Origin: Candidatus Kapaibacterium sp.
Lineage (GTDB): Bacteria > Bacteroidota > Ignavibacteria > Kapaibacteriales > UBA2268
Direction: 5' to 3'
Assembly: GCA_030835065.1 (NCBI GenBank)
Contig: JAUQWR010000725.1
Coordinates: 1-7,545, forward strand
Length of the DNA: 7,545 nt
Shown: positions 1 through 6,442 of the stretch, piece by piece
Layout: each line of letters begins with the position of its first letter
How positions within the stretch are numbered: position 1 is the stretch's first letter
The notes under the pieces: model-generated
The model's database searches: none
Told to the model about the DNA's origin: nothing
What the model saw: the letters and a program-made list of their open reading frames with translations, nothing else
Translations under genes and position numbers: made by a program

Positions 1-963
1 CTCTCTGCCGAGTTCAGCTAAACGCTTTTCAGCAATAAAACCAATCATGGCAGCATTATCCATGCAAAAACCCATTGCAGGAGCATAAGATTTTATACCA
101 TATTTTTCTGCTCTTATTGTCATATCTGCTCTAAGTTGTGAATTTGCAGATACTCCCCCAGAAATCACTATACCTTTCACTTTTTTATCTCTGGCAGCAT
201 TGATTGTTTTATGAACCAAAACATCTACTATTGCAGATTGAACAGAAGCACACAAATCCGGCAATTTGTCTTCAGGTACACCATCAGGGAATTTATCTCT
301 GATAAAGTATCTTACAGAAGTTTTCAAACCACTAAAACTGAAATCATAATCATGCGAATGAATCATAGATCTTGGAAAATCATAAGCTTTAGGGTTTCCA
401 GATTTTGCAAATTGATCAATAAGCGGTCCACCCGGATAAGTAAGCCCAATCATTTTGGCAATTTTATCGAAAGCTTCTCCAGCAGCATCATCGCGTGTAA
501 GTCCAATAATCGAATATTTACTATAAGATTCGACCAAAAATATAGCTGTATGCCCACCGCTCACAACTAAATTTACAACAGGGAATTCTGCATTTTTTTC
601 ATGAAGAAAACCTGAAAATATATGTCCCTCAATATGATTAACCGGAATCAGAGGCAAATTATATCTCAAAGATAAACCTTTTGCATAATTAGATCCAACA
701 ATCAAACTACCAATTAATCCAGGCTCTGAAGTAACAGCTAATGCCGAAATATCATTTATGCTAAGCGATGCTTTTGTCAATGCTTCTTCGGTAATATCTG
801 AAATTATTTTTAAATGTGCTCTTGAGGCTAATTCAGGTACCACTCCACCATATTTGCCATGAAAATATTGAGAAGATATTACATTACTTAAAACTTCGGA
901 ATCCTTTACAACAGACGCCGAAGTTTCATCGCAAGATGATTCAATTGCCAATATATAACTCAT
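1..963 (-). CDS. tsaD: tRNA N6-adenosine threonylcarbamoyltransferase TsaD, C-terminus cut by window edge
   Basis: TsaD (Kae1/YgjD family) transfers the threonylcarbamoyl group from threonylcarbamoyl-AMP to A37 of ANN-decoding tRNAs, working in the cytoplasm with TsaB and TsaE; it is normally essential. The first 321 codons are visible and lack a stop, so about 15-30 residues lie beyond base 1. The N-terminus reads MSYILAIESSCDET, the family ATPase-fold signature. The metal-binding HIEGH motif gives H110 and H114, and the third ligand is D302 in FCMDNAAMIG; these match the E. coli H111/H115/D300 arrangement. VVSGGHT and the FSGLKTSVR segment are also present. The start is ATG at 963, with AAGG (complement of 969-972) just upstream. 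It is the last visible gene of the DUF3108-lolA-tsaD operon, 15 nt after the lolA stop. The identification is firm; nothing looks degraded. Confidence 0.97.
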   Translation of the reverse strand, partial: MSYILAIESSCDETSASVVKDSEVLSNVISSQYFHGKYGGVVPELASRAHLKIISDITEEALTKASLSINDISALAVTSEPGLIGSLIVGSNYAKGLSLRYNLPLIPVNHIEGHIFSGFLHEKNAEFPVVNLVVSGGHTAIFLVESYSKYSIIGLTRDDAAGEAFDKIAKMIGLTYPGGPLIDQFAKSGNPKAYDFPRSMIHSHDYDFSFSGLKTSVRYFIRDKFPDGVPEDKLPDLCASVQSAIVDVLVHKTINAARDKKVKGIVISGGVSANSQLRADMTIRAEKYGIKSYAPAMGFCMDNAAMIGFIAEKRLAELGRE

Positions 964-978
964 TTTACCTTTTCCAAT

Positions 979-1593
979 TTATCTCATATCAATTACTTCT
1001 GCCCCTTTTGGGACAACAAATTTAAACGATTTATCCGACAATTCTGAATTAATTTTTACGTTTGTCAATATCCACTTTGTTTCGCTTTCATTAGTTTTGA
1101 TTTGAATAGCTTTGATATCATTTTTATCTTTGCTAATCCATAAAGTTATTGCTTTTATATTAGAATTGGACTTAGGCGCTAGTTTCAAAACATATGACGA
1201 ACCGTTTTTTGATGAATTTTCTTCTTTCAACTCTATTGGGGACATATTAGTCAATGTCCCAAAAAAAAGTTTTTCGAGTGAAGAATTAGTCATGTCGTCA
1301 GTATATTCAGTAATTATCACATTTTTATCTTTTGGTGAATAGTTCCAAATTGTTTTGCCGTCGCAAGTAATCAGCCTATCGAATGAGTTCAAAATATATT
1401 TGTTGCCTTTTTTAGCTTTTATGCTGCCTGATATTGATGGTCCTTTTGCAGATTTGAAACTAAAAGAAATTGATTTCAAAGAACCATATTTCTCAATAAT
1501 CGATTTATATAATTCATTTTTATCTGCTGCAAACATCAAATTTGCATTAATGAATAATACACACAACAATAATAGACTAATTGACTTTCGCAT
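979..1593 (-). CDS. LolA-like outer-membrane lipoprotein carrier protein
   Basis: A 204-residue exported protein of the LolA/LolB fold. LolA carries lipoproteins across the periplasm from the LolCDE transporter to the outer membrane. Residues 1 to about 23 form a signal peptide: positive MRK, a Leu-rich core, then a likely cleavage near FAAD. The mature part has the family pattern: a helix with KYGSLKSISFSF, then beta strands with SGSIKAKKGNKYIL, DGKTIWNYSPKDKNVII, and a C-terminal FVVPKGAEVIDMR resembling the usual F.pP.gteviD ending. Length is typical for LolA. The ATG at 1593 has a good Shine-Dalgarno (GAGAGGA, complement of 1601-1607) 7 nt upstream, and the gene overlaps the end of the DUF3108 gene by 17 nt, suggesting translational coupling. 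LolA sequences diverge strongly, so the symbol is left blank. C11 sits in a leucine run but is too early and too buried to be a lipobox. Confidence 0.85.
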   Translation of the reverse strand: MRKSISLLLLCVLFINANLMFAADKNELYKSIIEKYGSLKSISFSFKSAKGPSISGSIKAKKGNKYILNSFDRLITCDGKTIWNYSPKDKNVIITEYTDDMTNSSLEKLFFGTLTNMSPIELKEENSSKNGSSYVLKLAPKSNSNIKAITLWISKDKNDIKAIQIKTNESETKWILTNVKINSELSDKSFKFVVPKGAEVIDMR

Positions 1594-2413
1594 TTACTGG
1601 TCCTCTCAAGCCGCTATATCTAACTAATTCTGCACCAACATAGCCAATTAAAATTTTAGTAGCAACCTTGACAGGGATCTTTCTTTCATCGTCAGTAACC
1701 CAAATAAAAATATTACCTTCGTTTTTAAACAAACCACCTTGCACAACAAGAGGCTCAATAACAATACACTTAAATTTCCCGGCTTCCACTTCAATAGTTT
1801 CGCGTTTAATTACTTTTACACCTAATGAGTTAGTAGTATCATCAAAGAAATGCTTCATATAGAAAACCGAACCATTTTTCATATTTCTCAAATCCATGGT
1901 TCTTACATAATAAAAAGCAGAAACAATATCGTGTACGTATTCAGGAGTTTTATAAGTTTTACCTTTGACTTTTGCTAAATTATTATATTGATCGAATTCA
2001 GCTTTAGAATCTCTTTTATATTTTCCTTCGCGTATATTTTGCTCAAACTCCCAAGGGAAAATACCAGCAGCATCTAATACAGTGCGATATCTATCCTGAA
2101 CTTTATAAACCCACTCGAGACTTTCGAGAGATTTTACTTCAAATCTCACGTCATAGCATTCACGTCCGTAACGATATACCGGCTTGGGTTGAATATGAAA
2201 GTAGCCATATCCGGCAGTTATAAACTTATAACCAACTTTATATTCGAGTTTTTCTCCATATCCATAAGCATCATTTTGCACATATCTGAATTGCTTCGAA
2301 TGATTTTCGTTCTGACTTATTGCCTCATTTGAGCTCGTTACAAAATATGCAAGTCCCAATCCACTTATAATTAGTAAGCTTCCCAATACCCAAATAAGTT
2401 TTTTAGCATTCAT
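1577..2413 (-). CDS. DUF3108 domain-containing envelope protein
   Basis: A 278-residue protein anchored or exported by an N-terminal hydrophobic segment (about residues 5-24, after NAKK). The rest matches the DUF3108 family by pattern: a GEKLEYKVGYKFITAGYGYF opening, RYGRECYDVRFEVKS, then the VQDRYRTVLDAAGIFPWEFE segment, a central IVSAFYYVRTMDL, a VEAGKFKCIVIEP strand, and the closing IFIWVTDDERKIPVKVATKI. Members are beta-rich periplasmic proteins of unknown biochemical role. The open frame extends to a TTG at 2431, but I choose the ATG at 2413 because it leaves a normal signal-anchor N-terminus; neither start has a clear Shine-Dalgarno. It is the first gene of the operon and overlaps the LolA gene by 17 nt. 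That pairing hints at a role in the envelope or in lipoprotein handling, which is inference only. Confidence 0.82.
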   Translation of the reverse strand: MNAKKLIWVLGSLLIISGLGLAYFVTSSNEAISQNENHSKQFRYVQNDAYGYGEKLEYKVGYKFITAGYGYFHIQPKPVYRYGRECYDVRFEVKSLESLEWVYKVQDRYRTVLDAAGIFPWEFEQNIREGKYKRDSKAEFDQYNNLAKVKGKTYKTPEYVHDIVSAFYYVRTMDLRNMKNGSVFYMKHFFDDTTNSLGVKVIKRETIEVEAGKFKCIVIEPLVVQGGLFKNEGNIFIWVTDDERKIPVKVATKILIGYVGAELVRYSGLRGPVNAKVN

Positions 2414-2522
2414 TTTCAATTTTCGTTTCAATTATTAATAAAAATATCATAATTTAGACGCAAATTTAACAAATCAAGTGCAATAATTTGCATCATTTAT
2501 TTATATATAACGGTGAAAAATC
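2414..2522. promoter_or_regulatory. Divergent intergenic region, presumed promoters for both flanking genes
   Basis: About 109 AT-rich bases separate the minus-strand DUF3108 operon from the plus-strand dipeptidase, so both promoters should lie here. An inverted repeat, GCAAATT (2460-2466) and AATTTGC (2485-2491), with an 18-nt spacer lies in the middle, and TATATATAA sits at 2502-2510. I could not find a -35/-10 pair with proper spacing, nor a clean Bacteroidetes TTTG/TAnnTTTG pair, so no exact promoter is assigned. GGTGA at 2512-2516 may act as a weak ribosome binding site for the dipeptidase. Confidence 0.4.
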
Positions 2523-3419
2523 ATGAAAGTTGCAGACGCACATTGCGATACACTGACTGCATTTGAAGATAATCCCTTTTATTCGGCTAAATCTCATTGG
2601 AACTTAGATAAATTTCAGTCTGTCGGTGGATTGCTTCAATTCTTTGCTATATTCACTCCTGAAAGAATTAACGGCGACTCCGCCTTAGCTTTTGCTTTTA
2701 GGCATATTGGTAATTTTTTGGCTAAAAAGCCTGATAATGTCGTTCATGTGCAATCCAAAAATGACCTCGATGAAGATAAAGTTAATATTCTTCTTTCTCT
2801 CGAAGGCGCTTCTCCGATTGTAAACGATATCAATAACTTATACGCCTTTTATAAAGCCGGTATAAGGGCAATGACTCTTACTTGGAACCACCGCAACTTT
2901 GTTGGAGACGGAGTTTACGAAGAATATGGATTAACTAATTTCGGCAAAGATGTAGTCAAAGAAATGGAGAGAATCAATATGATTATTGATGTTTCTCATC
3001 TTAACGTAAATGGATTTGATGATGTTTGTAAAGCTACAGACAAAGCTTTTATTGCTTCTCATTCCAATTCAAATATTATTTGCCCTGTTCCAAGAAACCT
3101 ATTTGATTATCAGATTCAGGAAATAATCAATCGTAAAGGATTTATTGGGATCAATTTATATTCTGAATTTTTAGGAAATAATGACGAAAATCTCAGATTT
3201 AAATTCGTTCGGCATGTCGAGCATTTCTTGAATTTAGGTGCAGAAGATATTATTGGCTTTGGAGCAGACTATGATGGTATCGATGCCAGTCCTTTTATTG
3301 GAGTTGAGACTTACCCAGAGATGATTGAATTATTAATAAGTGAATTGAAATTGAGTGATGAAATTATTGAAAAATTCTCTTTTAAAAACCTTTATAATTT
3401 TGTCGCAAATAATCTTTAA
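2523..3419 (+). CDS. M19-family (renal dipeptidase-like) metallo-dipeptidase
   Basis: A zinc-dependent dipeptidase of the amidohydrolase-fold M19 family, which cleaves dipeptides, in some members with a D-residue at the C-terminal side. All expected metal ligands can be seen: H7 and D9 in DAHCDT, the bridging E94 in LLSLEGASP, H159 in IIDVSHL, H180 in FIASHSNS, and the acidic D249 in GFGADYDG. R191 in PRNL matches the substrate-binding arginine region. At 298 residues it is on the short side of the family and has no signal peptide, so it probably acts in the cytoplasm on imported or recycled peptides. The ATG at 2523 is the natural start; the metal motif begins only six residues in. It stands alone as a plus-strand gene, transcribed away from the DUF3108 operon and followed by a 189-nt gap. 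The substrate cannot be told from sequence. Confidence 0.93.
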   Translation: MKVADAHCDTLTAFEDNPFYSAKSHWNLDKFQSVGGLLQFFAIFTPERINGDSALAFAFRHIGNFLAKKPDNVVHVQSKNDLDEDKVNILLSLEGASPIVNDINNLYAFYKAGIRAMTLTWNHRNFVGDGVYEEYGLTNFGKDVVKEMERINMIIDVSHLNVNGFDDVCKATDKAFIASHSNSNIICPVPRNLFDYQIQEIINRKGFIGINLYSEFLGNNDENLRFKFVRHVEHFLNLGAEDIIGFGADYDGIDASPFIGVETYPEMIELLISELKLSDEIIEKFSFKNLYNFVANNL

Positions 3420-3450
3420 TCATTAATATTATATGATATTATCATTATTT

Positions 3451-3531
3451 CTTTAAGTCAATTTTTTTCTTCTTGTTTATTACTTAATTGATGAATATAT
3501 TTGTTTAAGTCAATGAAAAATTGACTTAAGC
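3451..3531. repeat. Three copies of TTTAAGTCAAT, two direct and one inverted
   Basis: TTTAAGTCAAT occurs at 3452-3462 and again at 3504-3514, and its inverted form with one wobble-compatible end base is at 3520-3530. The second and third copies form the hairpin annotated separately; the first could pair with the third instead, giving a competing longer-loop structure. The first copy runs straight into a T-rich stretch (3462-3474). The copies may be a duplicated terminator half or binding sites for a regulator of the next gene. Everything beyond the repeat itself is inference. Confidence 0.6.
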
Positions 3532-3538
3532 ACTTTTT
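3503..3538 (+). terminator. Hairpin with T-run, likely terminator after the dipeptidase gene
   Basis: The left arm 3503-3514 pairs with 3520-3531 around a GAAAA loop (10 perfect base pairs, then one G-U and one closing G-C pair), followed by CAC and five T at 3534-3538. It lies 84 nt past the dipeptidase stop and about 70 nt before the next start codon. The stem is AT-rich, so it may be a weak terminator; its symmetry would also fit an operator for the following gene. Confidence 0.5.
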
Positions 3539-3596
3539 ATAGCATTTGGTTAAGGTTTTATTCAGGAATATTACAATCAACTTTAATATTTTAAAA

Positions 3597-3601
3597 GAGG
3601 G
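3597..3601 (+). promoter_or_regulatory. Ribosome binding site fixing the start at 3609
   Basis: GAGGG lies 7 nt before the ATG at 3609. The same frame is open back to a TTG at 3546, but that start has no ribosome binding site and would put 21 extra residues ahead of a normal signal peptide. Confidence 0.75.
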
Positions 3602-3608
3602 ATTTAAA

Positions 3609-5072
3609 ATGAAATATTTTAATATTATACTTTTTTCAGTTCTATCTTTTGGATATCTGAATGCTGAAGAATATCCAAATTATATTATTAATAAATGTAC
3701 ATATTCATCCAATTATTATCATAATTTGGTTTTTAATGATTGTGACTTTTTTGATAACAAATTGATTGTTGCTGTACTCGCTACTAATAATTTTGATAAT
3801 TCATTAAATAAGATTTTCTTTGTGAATGATTCAAATGGTGTAAATATTCTAAAAATTGATTCTTTAAATATTCAATTTAATTCTCTAAGTAAAAATTTAA
3901 ACAACTATTTTATTGCGGATACTATGTATCGCATTATCGATTTAAATAAACATGTTGTTTATAAAGAAAATACAAAAGAAACATTTTTAATTCCATATAT
4001 TCATTATATTGATAAAAATGGTCATTTAATTAATTCATATAAAGATACAAGTAACGTTACAAGATTTACTTATCCAGGAGTGTCCCTAGTCTCCTATTGC
4101 TTTGATTATCTTTATATTAGCGATAATATGGGTATCGCCTTTTTATGGGATAAAAATGGCAATAAAATGAATACATCATATTCTTTGAAAGGCAAAGATG
4201 ATTTTGCACAAATAAGTTCCTTTAGAATACTTAATAAAGATGATGAACATATTTATTCTTTAATATTTACGTATGAATATGATATTAATTACGTTAAAAA
4301 AAATATTATTAATGGAAATTTCTCTAGTAAAAGAGTATTAAATTATTTAAAAGATTCAATAAGTAATAATTTTTTCTCGTTTAGTTTAATTAACAATGAA
4401 TTCTATTCAACAAATTATAGTCTGAAAAAAGATAATTATAAATGGACATATTTTAATAAATATGACAAAGATTTTACTTTAATTGATTCTTACCTAATCT
4501 CAACAGATACATTAGTTCATTTATCATATGTAGCCGGACTTAATGATGGGAGTTTTATTTTGTATGGAGTAAAACAATACAAAGAGCCAGGTGATATTGT
4601 AAGCAAAACAAAGTATCATATGATTCATATAAATAAGAATGGAGGAATTAAAAGAACATATGAATGGGGGGAATTTTATAGTTATAAAATTGAAAGAGTT
4701 TTTCAGCGTTCGGATGGGAAATTAATTGTTGTTGGCAGAGACACTGACAGCTTAAAAGAATATTCAACTATTAGTACTTTTATTATAGATTTAGACATTA
4801 ATTCAATAGATGCTACAGAAAAAAAGGATAATTGGCTTGATATTAATCCAATACCTGCCAATAATTATATTAATATAAAGAACTCCAACTATACAAACAT
4901 AAGTGAATTTTTAATTTTCGATTCTAATGCCAAATTAGTCTCAAAATTTAAATTACAATATGAGAATCAAATCCAAATTGATGTTAGTAATTATGCAAAA
5001 GGAGCTTACTATATAGTCCCAAATAGTAACGATGCAAATATTTTTGCGGGAACAAAATTCATTGTAGAATAA
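3609..5072 (+). CDS. Secreted protein of unknown function with type IX secretion C-terminal sorting domain
   Basis: A 487-residue protein whose body I do not recognise. Residues 1-19 are a signal peptide (MKYF, hydrophobic core, likely cut LNA/EEY). Residues about 409-487 form a type A T9SS sorting domain: LDINPIPANNYINIK, a middle EFLIFDSNAKLV strand, then IQIDVSNYAKGAYYIV and a terminal TKFIVE. That domain directs passage through the outer membrane by the Por/T9SS machinery, and is usually removed on export, leaving the protein secreted or attached to the surface. The region between holds beta-rich segments that look like loose propeller blades: IDKNG (134-138), WDKNGN (180-185), GSFILYG (314-320), INKNGG (341-346) and GKLIVVG (370-376). 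Composition is distinctly more A+T-rich, with many Asn, Lys, Ile and Tyr residues, than the flanking genes, suggesting fast divergence or later acquisition. No catalytic motif is visible. A hairpin terminator follows. Confidence 0.85.
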   Translation: MKYFNIILFSVLSFGYLNAEEYPNYIINKCTYSSNYYHNLVFNDCDFFDNKLIVAVLATNNFDNSLNKIFFVNDSNGVNILKIDSLNIQFNSLSKNLNNYFIADTMYRIIDLNKHVVYKENTKETFLIPYIHYIDKNGHLINSYKDTSNVTRFTYPGVSLVSYCFDYLYISDNMGIAFLWDKNGNKMNTSYSLKGKDDFAQISSFRILNKDDEHIYSLIFTYEYDINYVKKNIINGNFSSKRVLNYLKDSISNNFFSFSLINNEFYSTNYSLKKDNYKWTYFNKYDKDFTLIDSYLISTDTLVHLSYVAGLNDGSFILYGVKQYKEPGDIVSKTKYHMIHINKNGGIKRTYEWGEFYSYKIERVFQRSDGKLIVVGRDTDSLKEYSTISTFIIDLDINSIDATEKKDNWLDINPIPANNYINIKNSNYTNISEFLIFDSNAKLVSKFKLQYENQIQIDVSNYAKGAYYIVPNSNDANIFAGTKFIVE

Positions 5073-5079
5073 AATAAAT

Positions 5080-5127
5080 TAAAGGACTGTTTTATAAACT
5101 TTACTCAGCAGATAAAACAGTCCTTTA
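5080..5127. terminator. Bidirectional terminator between convergent genes
   Basis: A perfect 16-bp inverted repeat (arms 5080-5095 and 5112-5127, each containing AAAGGACTG or its complement) with a 16-nt loop lies between the plus-strand T9SS-cargo stop at 5072 and the minus-strand adenylate kinase stop at 5133-5135. T-rich sequence follows the stem in both reading directions (TTTATACTTTT on plus; TTTAATTTATTTTATT on minus), so one structure can end both transcripts. Confidence 0.88.
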
Positions 5128-5132
5128 TACTT

Positions 5133-6302
5133 TTACCTTAAATTCTTAAATCCATTTTCAATTTCATAAGCAATACGCTTATATACTTCTTCGAAGTTTC
5201 CTAATCCATCAATTTTTGTTACTCCATGCAATTGATTATATTTCTCAATAACCGGTATAGTTTTCTGCTCATGCTCCTGCAGTCTTTGCACAATTCGGGC
5301 AGTACTGGCATCATAAGGCATAGCACTTTCTGTCTTGCTGCGTGCATCTAATCTTTTTATCAATTCTAGAGTAGGAACCTCAATTTCAATAATTTTTGAA
5401 ATTGCAGATCCATGTTTTTTCAATAGCCCGTCAAGAATATAGGATTGAACTAATGTTCGTGGATATCCCTTAAAAATAAATCCTTTAATGTCTTTAGAGT
5501 TTGCTAATTTTTTTTCAATCAATTGAACAACAATTTCGTCGGGCACTAACTGACCATTTTCATACAATTCTTTAATTCTATTCCCAATTTCCGATCCGGT
5601 TTTTATTTCGCTATCGAGCATAGCACCAGTAGCAACATATTCTAGCCCATATTCTTTTGCTAAAGCCTTGCCGAGCGAGCCCCTACCAGAACCTGGATAT
5701 CCAAATAATACAATATTGAGCAAACTTTTGCTCAGTTCATCTTTGATTATATGATTTATATCTTCGGTTACATTTTCAATAGACTTTGTACCATCAATTT
5801 CCTTATAAATTCCTTTATCCTTGTAGAACTGCAAAACAGGGAGAGTTTTATCGTTATACTCTCTCAATCTATTTCTAATTACAATCTCATTATCATCGCT
5901 CCGCCCCGAAGTTTTACCTCTATCGAGCAATCTTTGTGTGGACACATCTTCCGGCACATTAAGACTAACAAGGCAATTCAAAGAAGTATTAAGCTTAAGC
6001 ATCAATCCTTCGAGAATATATGCCTGAATATAAGTTCTCGGAAAACCATCGAACAAAAAGCCATTAGAATCGAAATTATCAGTAATTGTTTTTTCTATAA
6101 TCTGTACTATAATTTCGTCAGAAACAAGCCCACCTTCAGCGATAATGCTTTGAGCTTCAACACCTAACTTTGTTTGATTTTTTATTTCTTTCCTAAGTAG
6201 ATCACCAGTCGAAATATAAAAGAGCTTATATTTATTAACTAAAAACTCAGATTGAGTACCTTTACCAGCACCCGGAGGACCAAACAAAGCAATATTAAGC
6301 AT
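5133..6302 (-). CDS. adk: Tandem adenylate kinase: active N-terminal domain fused to a degenerate second copy
   Basis: Adenylate kinase (ATP + AMP to 2 ADP) is normally 185-220 residues; this protein has 389 because it holds two copies. Domain 1 (about 1-187) is complete: P-loop GPPGAGKG 8-15 with K14, STGDLLR with AMP-binding R37, FDGFPRT 84-90 with D85 and R89, R124/R128, short LID SGRSDD with R134, and R145. Domain 2 (about 194-389) aligns throughout but is altered: P-loop GYPGSGRG 201-208 has Arg207 for the catalytic Lys, STGDLLR is ATGAMLD (Arg becomes Asp230), FDGFPRT is FKGYPRT (Asp becomes Lys278), and the LID arginine motif is missing, while R282, R317, R321 and R340 remain. It is probably a pseudokinase that is regulatory or structural. 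The ATG at 6302 has AAGGA (complement of 6310-6314) 7 nt upstream. The gene stands alone between two terminators. Confidence 0.94.
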   Translation of the reverse strand: MLNIALFGPPGAGKGTQSEFLVNKYKLFYISTGDLLRKEIKNQTKLGVEAQSIIAEGGLVSDEIIVQIIEKTITDNFDSNGFLFDGFPRTYIQAYILEGLMLKLNTSLNCLVSLNVPEDVSTQRLLDRGKTSGRSDDNEIVIRNRLREYNDKTLPVLQFYKDKGIYKEIDGTKSIENVTEDINHIIKDELSKSLLNIVLFGYPGSGRGSLGKALAKEYGLEYVATGAMLDSEIKTGSEIGNRIKELYENGQLVPDEIVVQLIEKKLANSKDIKGFIFKGYPRTLVQSYILDGLLKKHGSAISKIIEIEVPTLELIKRLDARSKTESAMPYDASTARIVQRLQEHEQKTIPVIEKYNQLHGVTKIDGLGNFEEVYKRIAYEIENGFKNLR

Positions 6303-6363
6303 AAACTAATCCTTAAATAATATCAAATTTTATATATAGAATATAATAAATAAATTTTATTAT
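6303..6363 (-). promoter_or_regulatory. AT-rich leader, presumed adk promoter and ribosome binding site
   Basis: Since a strong terminator ends the upstream hydrogenase transcript at about 6364, the adenylate kinase gene should have its own promoter in these 61 almost pure A/T bases. The Shine-Dalgarno AAGGA (complement of 6310-6314) is clear. Read on the minus strand, TATATAAAATTTGAT lies upstream of it and resembles a -10/TAnnTTTG-type element with an extra base, but no partner box can be assigned with confidence. Confidence 0.4.
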
Positions 6364-6401
6364 AAAAAACAACGGGGACCGCCAAAAGAACGGTACCCGT
6401 T
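6364..6401 (-). terminator. Rho-independent terminator after the [FeFe]-hydrogenase gene
   Basis: Read on the minus strand, AACGGGTACCG (6401-6391) pairs with CGGTCCCCGTT (6381-6371) with a single mismatch and a 9-nt loop, followed by G and six T (complement of 6364-6369) and more T-rich sequence. It lies 41 nt past the hydrogenase stop codon. The GC-rich stem stands out in this AT-rich region, and it insulates the hydrogenase gene from adk. Confidence 0.92.
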
Positions 6402-6442
6402 GAAGATTTGCGCTATGTCCCAAAAGGCAATTTTCTATCAGA

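Noticed and set aside
211..570. Plus-strand open frame inside tsaD
   Set aside because: It is the complement of a strongly conserved TsaD coding region, has no family resemblance and no ribosome binding site.
1561..1563. Possible lipobox Cys (residue 11) in the LolA-like protein
   Set aside because: The Cys is too near the N-terminus and is followed by more hydrophobic residues; it lies within the signal-peptide core.
1112..1862. Several plus-strand open frames across the LolA and DUF3108 genes
   Set aside because: They lie antisense to well-supported genes and their translations show no domain pattern; they are by-products of AT-rich codon use.
2414..2431. TTG start for the DUF3108 gene
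   Set aside because: It adds six residues ahead of an ATG that gives a typical signal anchor; no sequence feature favours TTG, though it cannot be excluded.
3546..3608. N-terminal extension of the T9SS-cargo gene from a TTG start
   Set aside because: There is no ribosome binding site there, while GAGGG precedes the ATG at 3609, which begins a normal signal peptide.
3420..3608. Possible small RNA or mobile-element end in the gap before the T9SS-cargo gene
   Set aside because: There is no transposase fragment, no target-site duplication and no stable structure other than the terminator-like hairpin.
5751..6167. Plus-strand 138-codon open frame
   Set aside because: It is antisense to the first adenylate kinase domain, whose motifs are fully intact on the other strand.
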